From [Clostridium] aminophilum DSM 10710 (GTDB taxonomy: Bacteria; Bacillota; Clostridia; Lachnospirales; Lachnospiraceae): a DNA stretch of 64,000 bases. Both the position numbers and the translations under genes were made by a program. Numbering within the stretch: position 1 is the stretch's first letter; each line of letters starts with the position of its first letter. The notes beneath the pieces were generated by a model. It was not told the DNA's origin and did not search any database. It saw only the letters and a list, made by a program, of their open reading frames with translations. The stretch spans positions 248,001 through 312,000 of the forward strand of contig NZ_JONJ01000003.1 of assembly GCF_000711825.1 (NCBI RefSeq), in the 5' to 3' direction. This document shows positions 25,941 to 34,787 of the stretch, in pieces.

Positions 25941-26144
25941 TTAGGCCATTACGGTAACGTTGGTAGCCTGCGGACCCTTTGCTCCGTTGACAACGTCAAA
26001 CTCTACCTTGGCGCCCTCGTCCAGAGACTTGAAGCCTTCCATGGTGAGACCGGTGTAATGTACGAATACGTCATTGCCCTCTTCGTCGTTGATGAAGCCG
26101 TAGCCCTTCTGATTGTTGAACCACTTAACTGTACCCTTATGCAT
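25941..26144 (-). CDS. cold-shock protein (CspA family)
   Basis: A 67-aa single cold-shock domain that binds single-stranded RNA and DNA. The RNP1 motif is KGYGFI and RNP2 is VFVHYTGL, in the standard order after GTVKWFNNQ. The start at 26144 follows TTTTTGGAGGT; longer upstream frames are ignored. The gene has its own promoter (26206-26234, minus) and terminator, so it is a single-gene transcript with a 5' leader of about 55 bases. Confidence 0.96.
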   Translation of the reverse strand: MHKGTVKWFNNQKGYGFINDEEGNDVFVHYTGLTMEGFKSLDEGAKVEFDVVNGAKGPQATNVTVMA

Positions 26145-26205
26145 ACTGTACCTCCAAAAAAATAAAAAAATAAGTATTGTCGCCGCCCTCATAACGGCTA
26201 ACTGA

Positions 26206-26234
26206 AGAATAACATAATTCGAATGGCGTGTCAA
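26206..26234 (-). promoter_or_regulatory. csp promoter
   Basis: On the minus strand: consensus TTGACA (26234-26229), 17-bp spacer, TATTCT (26211-26206). Confidence 0.8.
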
Positions 26235-26239
26235 TTCCC

Positions 26240-26533
26240 TTTTTAATGAATTTTCACAAAATATGGTGAAATACAGAAAAAGGCCTTGTGAAAATTTTAC
26301 GAAGCAAAATCACCTCGGTTTTATTGAAAGTAAAAAAATATACAGCACAGGTTTTGGGAAGAAGAACACAATTGTTTGTGTTTTTAATGGAAACAAAATA
26401 CAAACAATAGCATTAAAAAGCAAAAATGCGGTAAAATCGTGTTGGAATTCATGGTAATTGAAATAAAACACGTCAGTTTATGCAAATGAATGGAGATATG
26501 CCGGCTTCGTGATCAGACGGACAGGAGAAATAT
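26240..26533. other. AT-rich intergenic region between csp and the DUF5662 gene
   Basis: Much richer in A and T than its surroundings. It contains an imperfect palindrome ACACAATTGTTTGTGT near 26367 and several A-tracts. I see no gene or convincing RNA fold here. The plus-strand promoter for the DUF5662 gene must lie in it, but no box pair stands out. Confidence 0.5.
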
Positions 26534-27244
26534 ATGACGATCGGTGAGCTGTTCCGCAATGCAACGGGACATTTTAAAACTATCACAAGGCATAAGGCCG
26601 AAGTGATGAAGAACTGTTTTCGGATCGGCCTGTATGGGCAGGGACTTCTGCATGACCTTTCGAAATACACGCCGGAAGAGTTTATGACCGGAGTATTCTA
26701 TTATCAGGGAAATCGGAGTCCGAATGCGGCGGAGAAGGAAGTGCACGGTTACTCGGTGGCATGGCTGCACCACAAAGGGAGAAACCGGCATCACTATGAA
26801 TACTGGATCGATTACGGTCCGGATCGGGACGGCATCAAGTGTACGGAACTTATGGGCAACAGGATGCCGCTCCGGTATCTTCTGGAAATGATGTGCGACC
26901 GGATCGCGGCGTCCAAAGTATACAAGGGATCCGATTATACCGACGCCGCGCCGCTGCAGTATTTTGAGGCATCCCGGGAAATCCGCTCAAAGGCGATGCA
27001 CCCGGTCACCAAACATCAGCTGCGGGTGCTCCTGCGGATGCTGAGTGAGCGCGGAGAAGAAGAAACCTTTGCCTTCGCGCGGGCACTCCTTCGGAGGGAG
27101 AAAAGAGAAAAAGCGAAGATGCGTCTTGCTCAGTTGAGAAGCTTTGCGCGGATGCCGGAAAAGAGGCAGGGGAGAAAGCCGGACAGATCCGTTTTACGGA
27201 AGAGATCCTCTTTCGCCTCGCAGAATTCGGGCGTTGATTTATAA
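26534..27244 (+). CDS. DUF5662 family protein
   Basis: A 236-aa protein of the DUF5662 family, which has no known activity. The conserved core is rich in His and Asp: LLHDLSKYTPEEF, AWLHHKGRNRHHYEYWID, and LEMMCDRIAASKVYKG, resembling an HD-like metal site. The last 40 residues are basic and low-complexity; they lie in a 115-base stretch that overlaps the 3' end of the opposite-strand exonuclease gene, so the core probably ends near residue 190. ACAGGAGAAA precedes the ATG. Confidence 0.82.
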   Translation: MTIGELFRNATGHFKTITRHKAEVMKNCFRIGLYGQGLLHDLSKYTPEEFMTGVFYYQGNRSPNAAEKEVHGYSVAWLHHKGRNRHHYEYWIDYGPDRDGIKCTELMGNRMPLRYLLEMMCDRIAASKVYKGSDYTDAAPLQYFEASREIRSKAMHPVTKHQLRVLLRMLSERGEEETFAFARALLRREKREKAKMRLAQLRSFARMPEKRQGRKPDRSVLRKRSSFASQNSGVDL

Positions 27245-28431
27245 TCTTCACGGAAAGTCACCGGAAAGATGCCGGACGGTACCGGGAGAAAAACTCCACT
27301 GGTACGGGTGTAGCAGGTCTTTGCGGTGGCTTTTTTGCGGGCGGATTTTTCGACGAACTCCGCGACACTCTTGTGGTAGGCGCAGTCTTCCGCCGGGAGA
27401 TAATAATAGTTCCGGTAATCCGGGTAGAAATGTTTCAGCTCTCCGGAATAGAGAGGAAGCCGGACCGTGATCTCATTGCGCTCAAAACGGGTAAAAAATC
27501 CGGTCTCTTCCCATTCTACCGGGCACGGGACGGCCACCGAACTTTGAAAGCGAAGTTCCGCGAAGCCGTTTCCGGATGGGGAAGAGTACTTTGCCCGGGC
27601 TTCATTTGCGGGAGCGACGTCCGGAAAGTCCGCATTTGTCCTGGCTTCATTTGCGGGAGCGGCGTCCGGAAAATCCGCATCGAGATGGTCTTCACTTGAG
27701 GAAATGTCATTCGGTGAAGCCGCTTCCGGTCGATTTCCGGCTGACTCCGGAATGTCGATTCCGAGAAAGCGGAATTCCGCCCTGGTGAGGAGATCCGGGT
27801 AGAAGAGGATCGGAAGGATTTCCGGCATTCCGCGCAGATCGTCCGCATTGTGAAGAAGGAGAAGGTGAAGCCGGGCCGGCGTCGGATGGCTGACATATTC
27901 CCGGTAGACCTCAATCAGCTGACCGCCGGTGTATTCGTCGGTGCGGCGGATACCGAGAAAACGTTCGACACTTTTCTGTTTCAGGGAATCGAGACCGAAG
28001 AAGGAGCGGAGCGGCCGGATTTTTCGAAAGATATCGAAGCTCTCCACCGCGTCGAACTCCGGACGGATGCCGAGATGCGCGCAGCGCCCGGTGATGAACG
28101 GAATATCAAACATATCGCCGTTAAAGTGAATCAGTACACGGAAGCGGGAGAGAAAATCAAAGAAGGCCGTGATGACATCGCTCTCGTCGTCGGGAGTTTC
28201 GGCAAACCACTGGATGAGCTGCCAACCGCCGCCGGAAGAGGAGGGATCGCTTCCTGCGCCGTCTTCCGGCCGCCCGTACCAGACGCAGCCGATGAGATAG
28301 ATTTCGGCGGTTTTGGCGGAAAAGCCGGTTGTTTCAATGTCGAAAAACAGAATTTCGCTTCTGTCGGCGATCCCGGACAGAGGATACATTTTTTCCGGAT
28401 TGAAATCGAACGCTTCCTGTATGACTTTCAT
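27130..28431 (-). CDS. YprB-like RNase H-fold exonuclease
   Basis: A 433-aa protein with a DEDD-type 3'-5' exonuclease domain: FFDIETTGF (about residues 29-37, catalytic Asp and Glu), LIHFNGDMFDIPFI and the later HNADDLRGM. It matches the ribonuclease-H-like (YprB) family, whose substrate is unclear. Between about 240 and 285 lies a linker with two copies of a 14-residue unit ADFPDAAPANEART. GAGGT precedes the ATG. The gene's 3' end overlaps the convergent DUF5662 gene by 115 bases. Confidence 0.85.
   Translation of the reverse strand: MKVIQEAFDFNPEKMYPLSGIADRSEILFFDIETTGFSAKTAEIYLIGCVWYGRPEDGAGSDPSSSGGGWQLIQWFAETPDDESDVITAFFDFLSRFRVLIHFNGDMFDIPFITGRCAHLGIRPEFDAVESFDIFRKIRPLRSFFGLDSLKQKSVERFLGIRRTDEYTGGQLIEVYREYVSHPTPARLHLLLLHNADDLRGMPEILPILFYPDLLTRAEFRFLGIDIPESAGNRPEAASPNDISSSEDHLDADFPDAAPANEARTNADFPDVAPANEARAKYSSPSGNGFAELRFQSSVAVPCPVEWEETGFFTRFERNEITVRLPLYSGELKHFYPDYRNYYYLPAEDCAYHKSVAEFVEKSARKKATAKTCYTRTSGVFLPVPSGIFPVTFREDYKSTPEFCEAKEDLFRKTDLSGFLPCLFSGIRAKLLN
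27600..27684. repeat. 42-bp tandem duplication inside the exonuclease gene
   Basis: Two in-frame copies of a unit containing GGCTTCATTTGCGGGAGCG and GTCCGGAAAATCCGC, encoding the 14-residue repeat in the linker. Confidence 0.85.
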
Positions 28432-28456
28432 GATGATGTTACCTCGCTGACTGTAG

Positions 28457-28630
28457 CTGAATCGAATTGCTTTTGGTGCAATGTGCCTGAATCAATTTAC
28501 TTTTGGCGTAGTGAACCTGAATCGGTTTGCTTTTTGTGTAATGAACCTGAATCGGTTTGCTTTTGGCGTAGTGAACCTGAATCGGTTTGTTTTGGCATAA
28601 TGTGCCGGAATCGGAACGGTTTTCGTGACG
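28457..28630. repeat. 30-bp tandem repeat, almost 6 copies
   Basis: Units begin at 28457, 28487, 28517, 28547, 28577 and 28606 with the core CTGAATCGGTTTGCTTTTGG and GTAGTGAAC. It fills the divergent gap between the exonuclease and ruvA, starting 26 bases upstream of the exonuclease start codon, so it is the exonuclease 5' leader if its promoter lies beyond. A palindrome CCCGGTAACCGGG (28635-28647) closes it. Confidence 0.9.
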
Positions 28631-28711
28631 GTTGCCCGGTAACCGGGTTTGTCATATAAAACCGATATCAGTATAGCAAAAAGAACGGAGAGTTTCAAAG
28701 AAGCGGCGCGG

Positions 28712-28740
28712 TTGCATTGGCCATGTTGGCATGATATGAT
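28712..28740 (+). promoter_or_regulatory. ruvAB promoter
   Basis: TTGCAT (28712-28717), 17-bp spacer, TATGAT (28735-28740). Confidence 0.65.
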
Positions 28741-28800
28741 AATGAAGTATAACTTTGTACAGAGAAGAAATGCGCTGTACGGGTGGAATGGAGAAGAACT

Positions 28801-29421
28801 TTGATAGCATACGTCAGAGGAATCCTCACAGACAAGGATGCGGACAGTATCGTCGTCGAGGCCGGTCAGGTCGGGTACGGAATTCACGTGCCGATGTCGG
28901 TTCTGGAGGCGCTTCCGCCGGTGGGTGAGGAAGTAAAGATATATACGCATATGGCCGTAAAGGAAGATGACATGTCGCTGTACGGCTTTCTCAGCAGGGA
29001 GGAACTGGCGATGTTCCGAATGCTGATCGGCGTCAATAAAATCGGACCGAAGGGGGCGATGGGGATTCTCTCCGCGCTGACACTTTCGGATCTGCGGATG
29101 GCACTCTTTACCGGTGACGTGAAGCGGATCGCGAAAGCTCCGGGAATCGGCGCGAGAACCGCGCAGAGGCTTGTCCTGGAACTGAAGGACCGGATTTCTG
29201 CGGACGACGTGCTCACACCGCCGTCGGGAAGCGGCGAAGTCCTGTCGGCGCAGGATGTGCCGGATGTCACCGGAACCGCAAAAGAAGCGGTGGAGGCACT
29301 GACCGCCCTCGGCTATTCCGCGTTTGAGGCGGCAAAGGCAGTCAAGAAGGTAGAAATCACCGGGGAGATGTCCACCGAGGATGTGCTCAAGGCGTCTCTG
29401 AAATATCTGGCGTTCCTGTAA
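28801..29421 (+). CDS. ruvA: Holliday junction branch migration protein RuvA
   Basis: Binds four-way junctions as a tetramer and loads RuvB. The 206-aa protein begins as LIAYVRGIL, matching the family's M-IAYVRG, so I use the TTG at 28801 with GGAGAAG upstream rather than the GTG at 28783. It has the helix-hairpin-helix pairs IGVNKIGPKGAMGIL and KAPGIGARTAQRLVLELKD and the C-terminal RuvB-binding domain (EALTALGYSAFEAAKAV). It is followed by ruvB after 24 bases. Confidence 0.97.
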   Translation: MIAYVRGILTDKDADSIVVEAGQVGYGIHVPMSVLEALPPVGEEVKIYTHMAVKEDDMSLYGFLSREELAMFRMLIGVNKIGPKGAMGILSALTLSDLRMALFTGDVKRIAKAPGIGARTAQRLVLELKDRISADDVLTPPSGSGEVLSAQDVPDVTGTAKEAVEALTALGYSAFEAAKAVKKVEITGEMSTEDVLKASLKYLAFL

Positions 29422-29445
29422 GCGGTGAGGATGAGGCATTAAGTT

Positions 29446-30450
29446 ATGGCAAAACGGATTATCAGCACGGAAGTGTCCGAGGAAGACCGCCGGATCGAGG
29501 CGAATCTCCGGCCGCAGCGGCTGAGCGAATACACCGGTCAGAAGAAGCTGACCGAACATCTGAAAATCTATATCGAGGCGGCAAAAGTCCGCGGCGAATC
29601 GCTGGATCACGTATTGTTATACGGCCCTCCGGGACTCGGCAAGACGACACTGGCCGGAATCGTGGCCAATGAACTCGGCGTGCACATGAAAGTGACGAGC
29701 GGACCGGCAATCGAGAAGCCGGGGGAGATCGCGGCAGTGCTGAACGGTCTTCAGGAAGGGGACGTTCTGTTTATCGATGAGATTCATCGCCTGAACCGTC
29801 AGGTAGAGGAAGTTCTCTATCCGGCAATGGAAGATTATGCGATCGATATCATGCTGGGAAAAGACGCGAATGCCCGGTCGATCCGTCTGGATCTGCCGCA
29901 TTTTACGCTGGTCGGTGCGACCACGCGCTATGGACTGCTGTCGGCGCCTTTGCGTGACCGCTTTGGTATCGTGGAAAAGATGGATTTTTACACACCGGCG
30001 GAACTGGCGGAGATTGTGACGCGGTCCGCAAAGGTGATGCAGGTTGCAATCGATGAGACCGGTGCGTATGAGATTGCGCGCCGGTCCCGGGGAACGCCGC
30101 GTCTGGCGAACCGGCTTTTGAAGCGCGTCCGCGATTTTGCCCAGGTGAAGTATAACGGTGAGATCACACGGGAAGTGGCGGATTTTGCGCTGGATATTCT
30201 GAATGTGGATAAAATGGGTCTTGACCACAATGACCGGGCGTATCTGGACATGATCATCGGAAAATTCGAGGGCGGTCCGGTAGGCCTGGAGACTCTCGCG
30301 GCGGCCCTCGGAGAAGACGCCGGCACGCTGGAGGATGTCTATGAGCCGTATCTTCTGATGAACGGTCTTATAAACCGCACGCCGAGAGGCCGTGTGGCGA
30401 CCGGGGCGGCATTTTCTCATCTCGGGTACGCGAAGAGGACGGAACCGTAA
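29446..30450 (+). CDS. ruvB: Holliday junction branch migration ATPase RuvB
   Basis: AAA+ motor that drives branch migration with RuvA. The 334-aa protein has Walker [12 protein letters not shown] (about 64-74), Walker [10 protein letters not shown] (about 108), sensor 1 in [19 protein letters not shown], and the C-terminal winged helix ending [11 protein letters not shown]. It lies in the ruvA-ruvB-zapA-U32 operon. Confidence 0.98.
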   Translation: MAKRIISTEVSEEDRRIEANLRPQRLSEYTGQKKLTEHLKIYIEAAKVRGESLDHVLLYGPPGLGKTTLAGIVANELGVHMKVTSGPAIEKPGEIAAVLNGLQEGDVLFIDEIHRLNRQVEEVLYPAMEDYAIDIMLGKDANARSIRLDLPHFTLVGATTRYGLLSAPLRDRFGIVEKMDFYTPAELAEIVTRSAKVMQVAIDETGAYEIARRSRGTPRLANRLLKRVRDFAQVKYNGEITREVADFALDILNVDKMGLDHNDRAYLDMIIGKFEGGPVGLETLAAALGEDAGTLEDVYEPYLLMNGLINRTPRGRVATGAAFSHLGYAKRTEP

Positions 30451-30518
30451 AGACATACAGACGATAATAGCGGAAATATACAGGGAGAACATCGGTTCTC
30501 GGAATGTGAGAGACTGGA

Positions 30519-30851
30519 ATGGATAATAAGAATTATGTGGATGTACTGATCGGCGGAAAGATTTATACACTCGGCGGATTGGAGGAGGAATCCTACCTCC
30601 ATCAGGTCGCTGCCTATCTGAATGACAAGATCCAGCAGATTTCGCGGACGGAAGGATATTCGAGACTGCCGGACGATTACCGGAATCTGACGCTGAATCT
30701 GAATCTGGCCGATGATTATTTTAAGGAGCGCGAGCACAACCGCGTTCTGGCGGCGCAGAAGGATGAACTGGAGAAGGAAGTCTACCGGCTCAGGGCAGAA
30801 CTGGTGACGAAGCGCGTAAAAAAGGGAAAACAAAATGATCAGGAAAGCTGA
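30519..30851 (+). CDS. zapA: cell division protein ZapA
   Basis: Small FtsZ-binding protein that bundles filaments at the division ring. The 110-aa protein has an N-terminal VDVLIGGKIYTLGG strand pair and YLHQVAAYLNDKI helix, then a long coiled coil with LNLNLADDYFK and RLRAEL. Its 3' end overlaps the U32 gene by 17 bases. It precedes ftsW and a PBP gene by one gene, consistent with a division role. Confidence 0.9.
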   Translation: MDNKNYVDVLIGGKIYTLGGLEEESYLHQVAAYLNDKIQQISRTEGYSRLPDDYRNLTLNLNLADDYFKEREHNRVLAAQKDELEKEVYRLRAELVTKRVKKGKQNDQES

Positions 30852-33216
30852 GATTCTGGCTCCGGCGGGTTCCATGGACAGCCTTATGGCTGCCGTGTCT
30901 GCCGGAGCTGACGCTGTTTATATGGGCGGAAGCCGCTTCGGTGCGAGGGCTTTTGCGGAAAATGCGGACGAGGATCAGATGATCCGGGCGATCCGCTATG
31001 TGCACCTTCACGGAAGAAAACTCTATATGACGGTCAATACGCTGGTGAAAGAGCGGGAGATGGAGGATCTGATCGCATTTCTCCGTCCGTACTATGAGGC
31101 CGGTCTGGATGCGGTTCTGGTGCAGGACATGGGCGTTCTGCGCGCAATCCGGGAACATTTCCCGGAACTTCCGATTCACACGAGCACGCAGATGTCGGTT
31201 ACGGGCGCGGAGTCGGCGCTGGAACTGAAAAAACTCGGGGTGACGCGGATTGTGCCGGCCCGTGAGATTTCGCTTCCGGAGATCCGTGATCTGCATGAGA
31301 AAACGGGACTGGAGATTGAGTGCTTTGTGCACGGCGCGCTCTGTTTCTGCTATTCCGGCCAGTGCCTGTTCTCAAGCATGATCGGCGGGCGAAGCGGCAA
31401 CCGCGGCCGGTGTGCACAGACGTGCCGGCTTCCGTTCGAAGTGCTGGAGGGGAAAAGGAATCTCACCGGAAAGGACGAGCGCTATCCGCTCAGCATGAAA
31501 GATCTCTGCGCGCTGGATGTGCTTCCGGATCTACTCGAGGGCGGCGCATTCTCGCTGAAAATCGAGGGGCGGATGAAGAGCCCGCGCTATACGGCGGGGG
31601 TTGTCAGCATTTACCGGAAATACGTGGACTACTGGCTGGAGCACGGAAGAGAGGGATACCGCGTGGATCCGGAAGACCGGAGAAAACTTCTGGAACTCTT
31701 TGACCGGGGCGGCCTGACCGACGGATATTACCGGCGACACAACGGACCGGAAATGGTTGTCTTTCACGAGAAACCGCAGTTCCGCGAGGAAGACCGGGCG
31801 TACACGAAGGAGCTGGAAGAGCGTTTTCTCCGCGTTCCGGTGAAGGAGACGGCCGATGCGGTCTTCACCGCGAGGGTCGGCGAGCCGATCTCCCTGATGG
31901 TGACGCTTCGGGAGACAGACGGTGCCGGGAGAGAACTTCCGCCGGCGGTCGGATACGCGGAGGGGGCAGTCTGTGCGAGTGCGCTTAAGGCTCCGACTTC
32001 AGAGGCGGATCTGGAAAAGCAGATACGAAAGACGGGGAACACGCCGTTTGTGATCGGCAATACCGAGATTGTGACGGAAGGAAATGTGTTTGTCCCGGTA
32101 AAGCAGCTCAACGAATTACGGAGGGAAGCGCTCGCCGTTCTGGAAGAAAACATTCATTCGTTCTTTATGCGGAGCGGGAAAGGAACGGAGAGCGAATCCT
32201 GCCCGGACGCTTCGGATCGGATATCGGAAATCGGGGATACCATGGTCTGTGGACCGGAATGCGGGAAAGAAACTGCGGAGAAGGCGAAAGACGCTCCGGC
32301 GCGGAAGGAATGCAGCGATAACGCGGAAGATGCTTTGGCGGAGAGAAAATGCAGTGATGACGCAGTCAGACTCACCGCGGCGATCGAGTCGCCGCTTCTT
32401 GCGGATACGGTGATCCGCTCGGACGACATTTCCGTTGTCTATCTGGATTCAACCGGTTTCGATGCGAAAACCTGGAAACCGTATGCGGATGCCTGTCACG
32501 CCGCGAACAAGGAATGTGCGCTCATTCTGCCGCATATGTGGCGTGCCGGGGCGAGACAGTATTTCGAAAAACACCGGGAAGAACTCACAAACGCCGGCTT
32601 TGACGCGCTGATGATCAAAAATCTGGAAGAACTTGCCTATGTCCGGGTTCATTTCCCGGACATGCCGGTGGTGGCGGATGCCAATGTCTATACCATGAAT
32701 CATCTGTCGGAAACGCAGATCCGGGAATTCGCCCGGGATGCGGGGACGGGATCGGATCAGCGGAAAGGCGAAATGCCGCCGATGCGGTTTACGCTTCCTC
32801 TTGAACTGAATTTTCACGAGCTCTCAGAGCGCGGTGCTGAGAATGCGGAACTCTTTGCCTACGGACGGGTGCCGATGATGGTGACAGCGCAGTGCTTTCG
32901 GAAGAATACGGGAAAATGCACGAAGGAACCGTGCGTTCTCGAGATCCGCGACCGGAAAAATGCGCTCTTCCCGGTGAAGAATCATTGCCGGTTCTGCTAT
33001 AACACAATTTACAATGCCGCGCCGGTCACACTTCTCGGAGACCGGGCCGCTGTCGGAAGGCTCGGGTGCCGCTGGCTCCGGCTGACCTTTACGACCGAGA
33101 AGCCGGAAGAGGCGGAGAAGATTCTGCGCGCCTACGGCGATGCCTTCCTGAGGGGACAGGACCGGACGGCAGACTGGGATTACACAAGAGGACATTTCCG
33201 CAGGGGAGTGGAGTAA
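30835..33216 (+). CDS. U32-family protein, RlhA-like (23S rRNA hydroxylation)
   Basis: U32 proteins, once called peptidases, are now tied to RNA hydroxylation; RlhA makes ho5C2501 in 23S rRNA. The 793-aa protein opens with AEILAPAGSMDSLMAAVSAG and has the conserved cysteine cluster CFVHGALCFCYSGQC and GNRGRCAQTC (about 164-202). A C-terminal DUF3656-type half follows, with a further Cys group near KNHCRFC. An insertion rich in Lys, Glu and Ala lies at about 445-520. The start overlaps zapA. Assignment to RlhA over TrhP rests on length and the second half. Confidence 0.85.
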   Translation: MIRKAEILAPAGSMDSLMAAVSAGADAVYMGGSRFGARAFAENADEDQMIRAIRYVHLHGRKLYMTVNTLVKEREMEDLIAFLRPYYEAGLDAVLVQDMGVLRAIREHFPELPIHTSTQMSVTGAESALELKKLGVTRIVPAREISLPEIRDLHEKTGLEIECFVHGALCFCYSGQCLFSSMIGGRSGNRGRCAQTCRLPFEVLEGKRNLTGKDERYPLSMKDLCALDVLPDLLEGGAFSLKIEGRMKSPRYTAGVVSIYRKYVDYWLEHGREGYRVDPEDRRKLLELFDRGGLTDGYYRRHNGPEMVVFHEKPQFREEDRAYTKELEERFLRVPVKETADAVFTARVGEPISLMVTLRETDGAGRELPPAVGYAEGAVCASALKAPTSEADLEKQIRKTGNTPFVIGNTEIVTEGNVFVPVKQLNELRREALAVLEENIHSFFMRSGKGTESESCPDASDRISEIGDTMVCGPECGKETAEKAKDAPARKECSDNAEDALAERKCSDDAVRLTAAIESPLLADTVIRSDDISVVYLDSTGFDAKTWKPYADACHAANKECALILPHMWRAGARQYFEKHREELTNAGFDALMIKNLEELAYVRVHFPDMPVVADANVYTMNHLSETQIREFARDAGTGSDQRKGEMPPMRFTLPLELNFHELSERGAENAELFAYGRVPMMVTAQCFRKNTGKCTKEPCVLEIRDRKNALFPVKNHCRFCYNTIYNAAPVTLLGDRAAVGRLGCRWLRLTFTTEKPEEAEKILRAYGDAFLRGQDRTADWDYTRGHFRRGVE

Positions 33217-34787
33217 TGGCTAATGTAGTGACGGAGGTGGCCAGATTCCTGATCATTCTGCTGATCGCGATCTACACCTATTATAATTTTCGATACTATT
33301 CCTATACATACGAAGAGGACCGCGATTATGTGGTCCGCAATCAGGTAATCAGCATTTTCCTGATTCTTACGCTGGCGGACACCGTCATGTGGCTCCGGAC
33401 GGAAAATGTGTCGTCGCTGATGCTTGCCGCGGCGCAGGCACTTTTCATCGGAGGTTACCTTCTGATGAGTAAGCTGATCTATCGCCGGTCGTCACGGCTT
33501 CTGTCGACCAACATGTGCATGCTGATGGCGACGAGCTTTGTGGTGCTGAACCGGATCTCCGTGTCGCGGTCGATGCGCCAGTTTGGGATTGTCGTGGCGG
33601 CAGCCGCCGTCACACTCGTGATTCCGGTTATGATCGAGCACATCTGGCAGCTCGCGAAGATTCCGTGGGTCTATGCGATCGGCGGAATGCTTCTCCTTCT
33701 GGCGGTCCGCGTAATCGGTACGGCGAGTTTCGGCGCTCAGCTGTCACTGAATGTGGGCGGATTTTCCTTTCAGCCGTCGGAGTTTGTAAAGCTGACCTTT
33801 GTCTTCTTTGTGGCGACGATGTTTGAGCGGTCGACCAGTTTTGAGGGGATTCTGCAGACCAGCGCGGTGGCGGCGCTCCATGTGCTGATCCTGGTGTTTT
33901 CCAAGGACCTCGGAAGCGCGCTGATTTTCTTTGTGGCGTATGTATTTATGCTGTTTGTCGCTTCCTCCAACTGGGTTTACCTCGCATCGGGATTCGGCGG
34001 CGGGACGCTCGCGGCCATCGGCGCCTACAGCCTGTTCCGCCATGTCCGCGTCCGCGTGGAGGCATGGAAAGATCCGTTCGCGGATATTTCCGGAAGCGGT
34101 TATCAGGTGGCGCAGGGACTGTTTGCCATCGGAACCGGCGGATGGTTCGGAATGGGCCTTTATCAGGGAATGCCGAACAAGATCCCAGTTGTCGAGAAAG
34201 ATTTCATCTTCGCGGCGATCTCCGAAGAGCTGGGCGGCATCTACGGCGTCTGCATCATTTTGATCTGCGTCGGCTGCTTTATGCAGTTTATGAAGCTTGC
34301 GATGCGGATGGAGGCGGTTTTCTACCGCATGATCGCGCTCGGACTCGGTGTGATCTACATCACTCAGGTTTTCCTCACGATCGGCGGCGTGACCAAATTC
34401 ATCCCGTCGACCGGTGTCACACTTCCGTTTGTGAGCTACGGCGGAAGTTCGATTCTGTCAAGCTTCATCATGTTCAGTGTCATTCAGGGCCTCTATATCA
34501 TGAAGGCGCGGGATGAGGAGGAAATGGATGAGCAGGCCCGCTACGGCGGAGCGTACCGGAGCGATAAACGGGCCGGAAGAGGAAGCGGAATGCAGGAGGT
34601 AAACCGGCGGACCGGAAAAGGAAGCGGTGCGCAGGATGGGAACCGGCGGACCGGAAAAGAAAACGGTGCGCAGGACGGAAACCGGCGGACCGGAAGGGAA
34701 AACGGTGCGCAGGACGGATACCGGCGGACCGTAGCGAAGAAGGAAATGCCGGCGGCGGATGAGGAGGACTACTATGAAGATCTTTGA
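33216..34787 (+). CDS. FtsW/RodA/SpoVE-type peptidoglycan glycosyltransferase
   Basis: SEDS-family lipid II polymerase. The 523-aa protein has about ten to twelve membrane segments. The SEDS motifs FQPSEFVKL, FSKDLGSALIFF, GSGYQVAQGLFAIGTGG, EKDFIFAAISEELG and GVTLPFVSYGGSSI are all present. Its start shares one base with the U32 stop (TAATG), and its end overlaps the PBP gene by 14 bases. The soluble C-terminus (about 450-510) is made of 13-residue repeats. With the adjoining class B PBP it forms a SEDS-PBP pair; I cannot separate FtsW from RodA by eye. Confidence 0.9.
   Translation: MANVVTEVARFLIILLIAIYTYYNFRYYSYTYEEDRDYVVRNQVISIFLILTLADTVMWLRTENVSSLMLAAAQALFIGGYLLMSKLIYRRSSRLLSTNMCMLMATSFVVLNRISVSRSMRQFGIVVAAAAVTLVIPVMIEHIWQLAKIPWVYAIGGMLLLLAVRVIGTASFGAQLSLNVGGFSFQPSEFVKLTFVFFVATMFERSTSFEGILQTSAVAALHVLILVFSKDLGSALIFFVAYVFMLFVASSNWVYLASGFGGGTLAAIGAYSLFRHVRVRVEAWKDPFADISGSGYQVAQGLFAIGTGGWFGMGLYQGMPNKIPVVEKDFIFAAISEELGGIYGVCIILICVGCFMQFMKLAMRMEAVFYRMIALGLGVIYITQVFLTIGGVTKFIPSTGVTLPFVSYGGSSILSSFIMFSVIQGLYIMKARDEEEMDEQARYGGAYRSDKRAGRGSGMQEVNRRTGKGSGAQDGNRRTGKENGAQDGNRRTGRENGAQDGYRRTVAKKEMPAADEEDYYEDL
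34566..34730. repeat. 39-bp tandem repeat inside the FtsW-type gene
   Basis: About four in-frame units starting near 34563, 34602, 34641 and 34680, with a partial one at 34719. Each encodes a version of NRRTGKENGAQDG, giving a basic, polar tail on the cytoplasmic side. Confidence 0.9.

Noticed and set aside
28457-28647. CRISPR array
   Set aside because: The 30-bp units follow each other directly with no unique spacers and there are no cas genes.
28492-29610. Minus-strand protein with NRFRFTTPKA repeats
   Set aside because: The repeats are a translation of the 30-bp DNA array, and the rest is antisense to ruvA.
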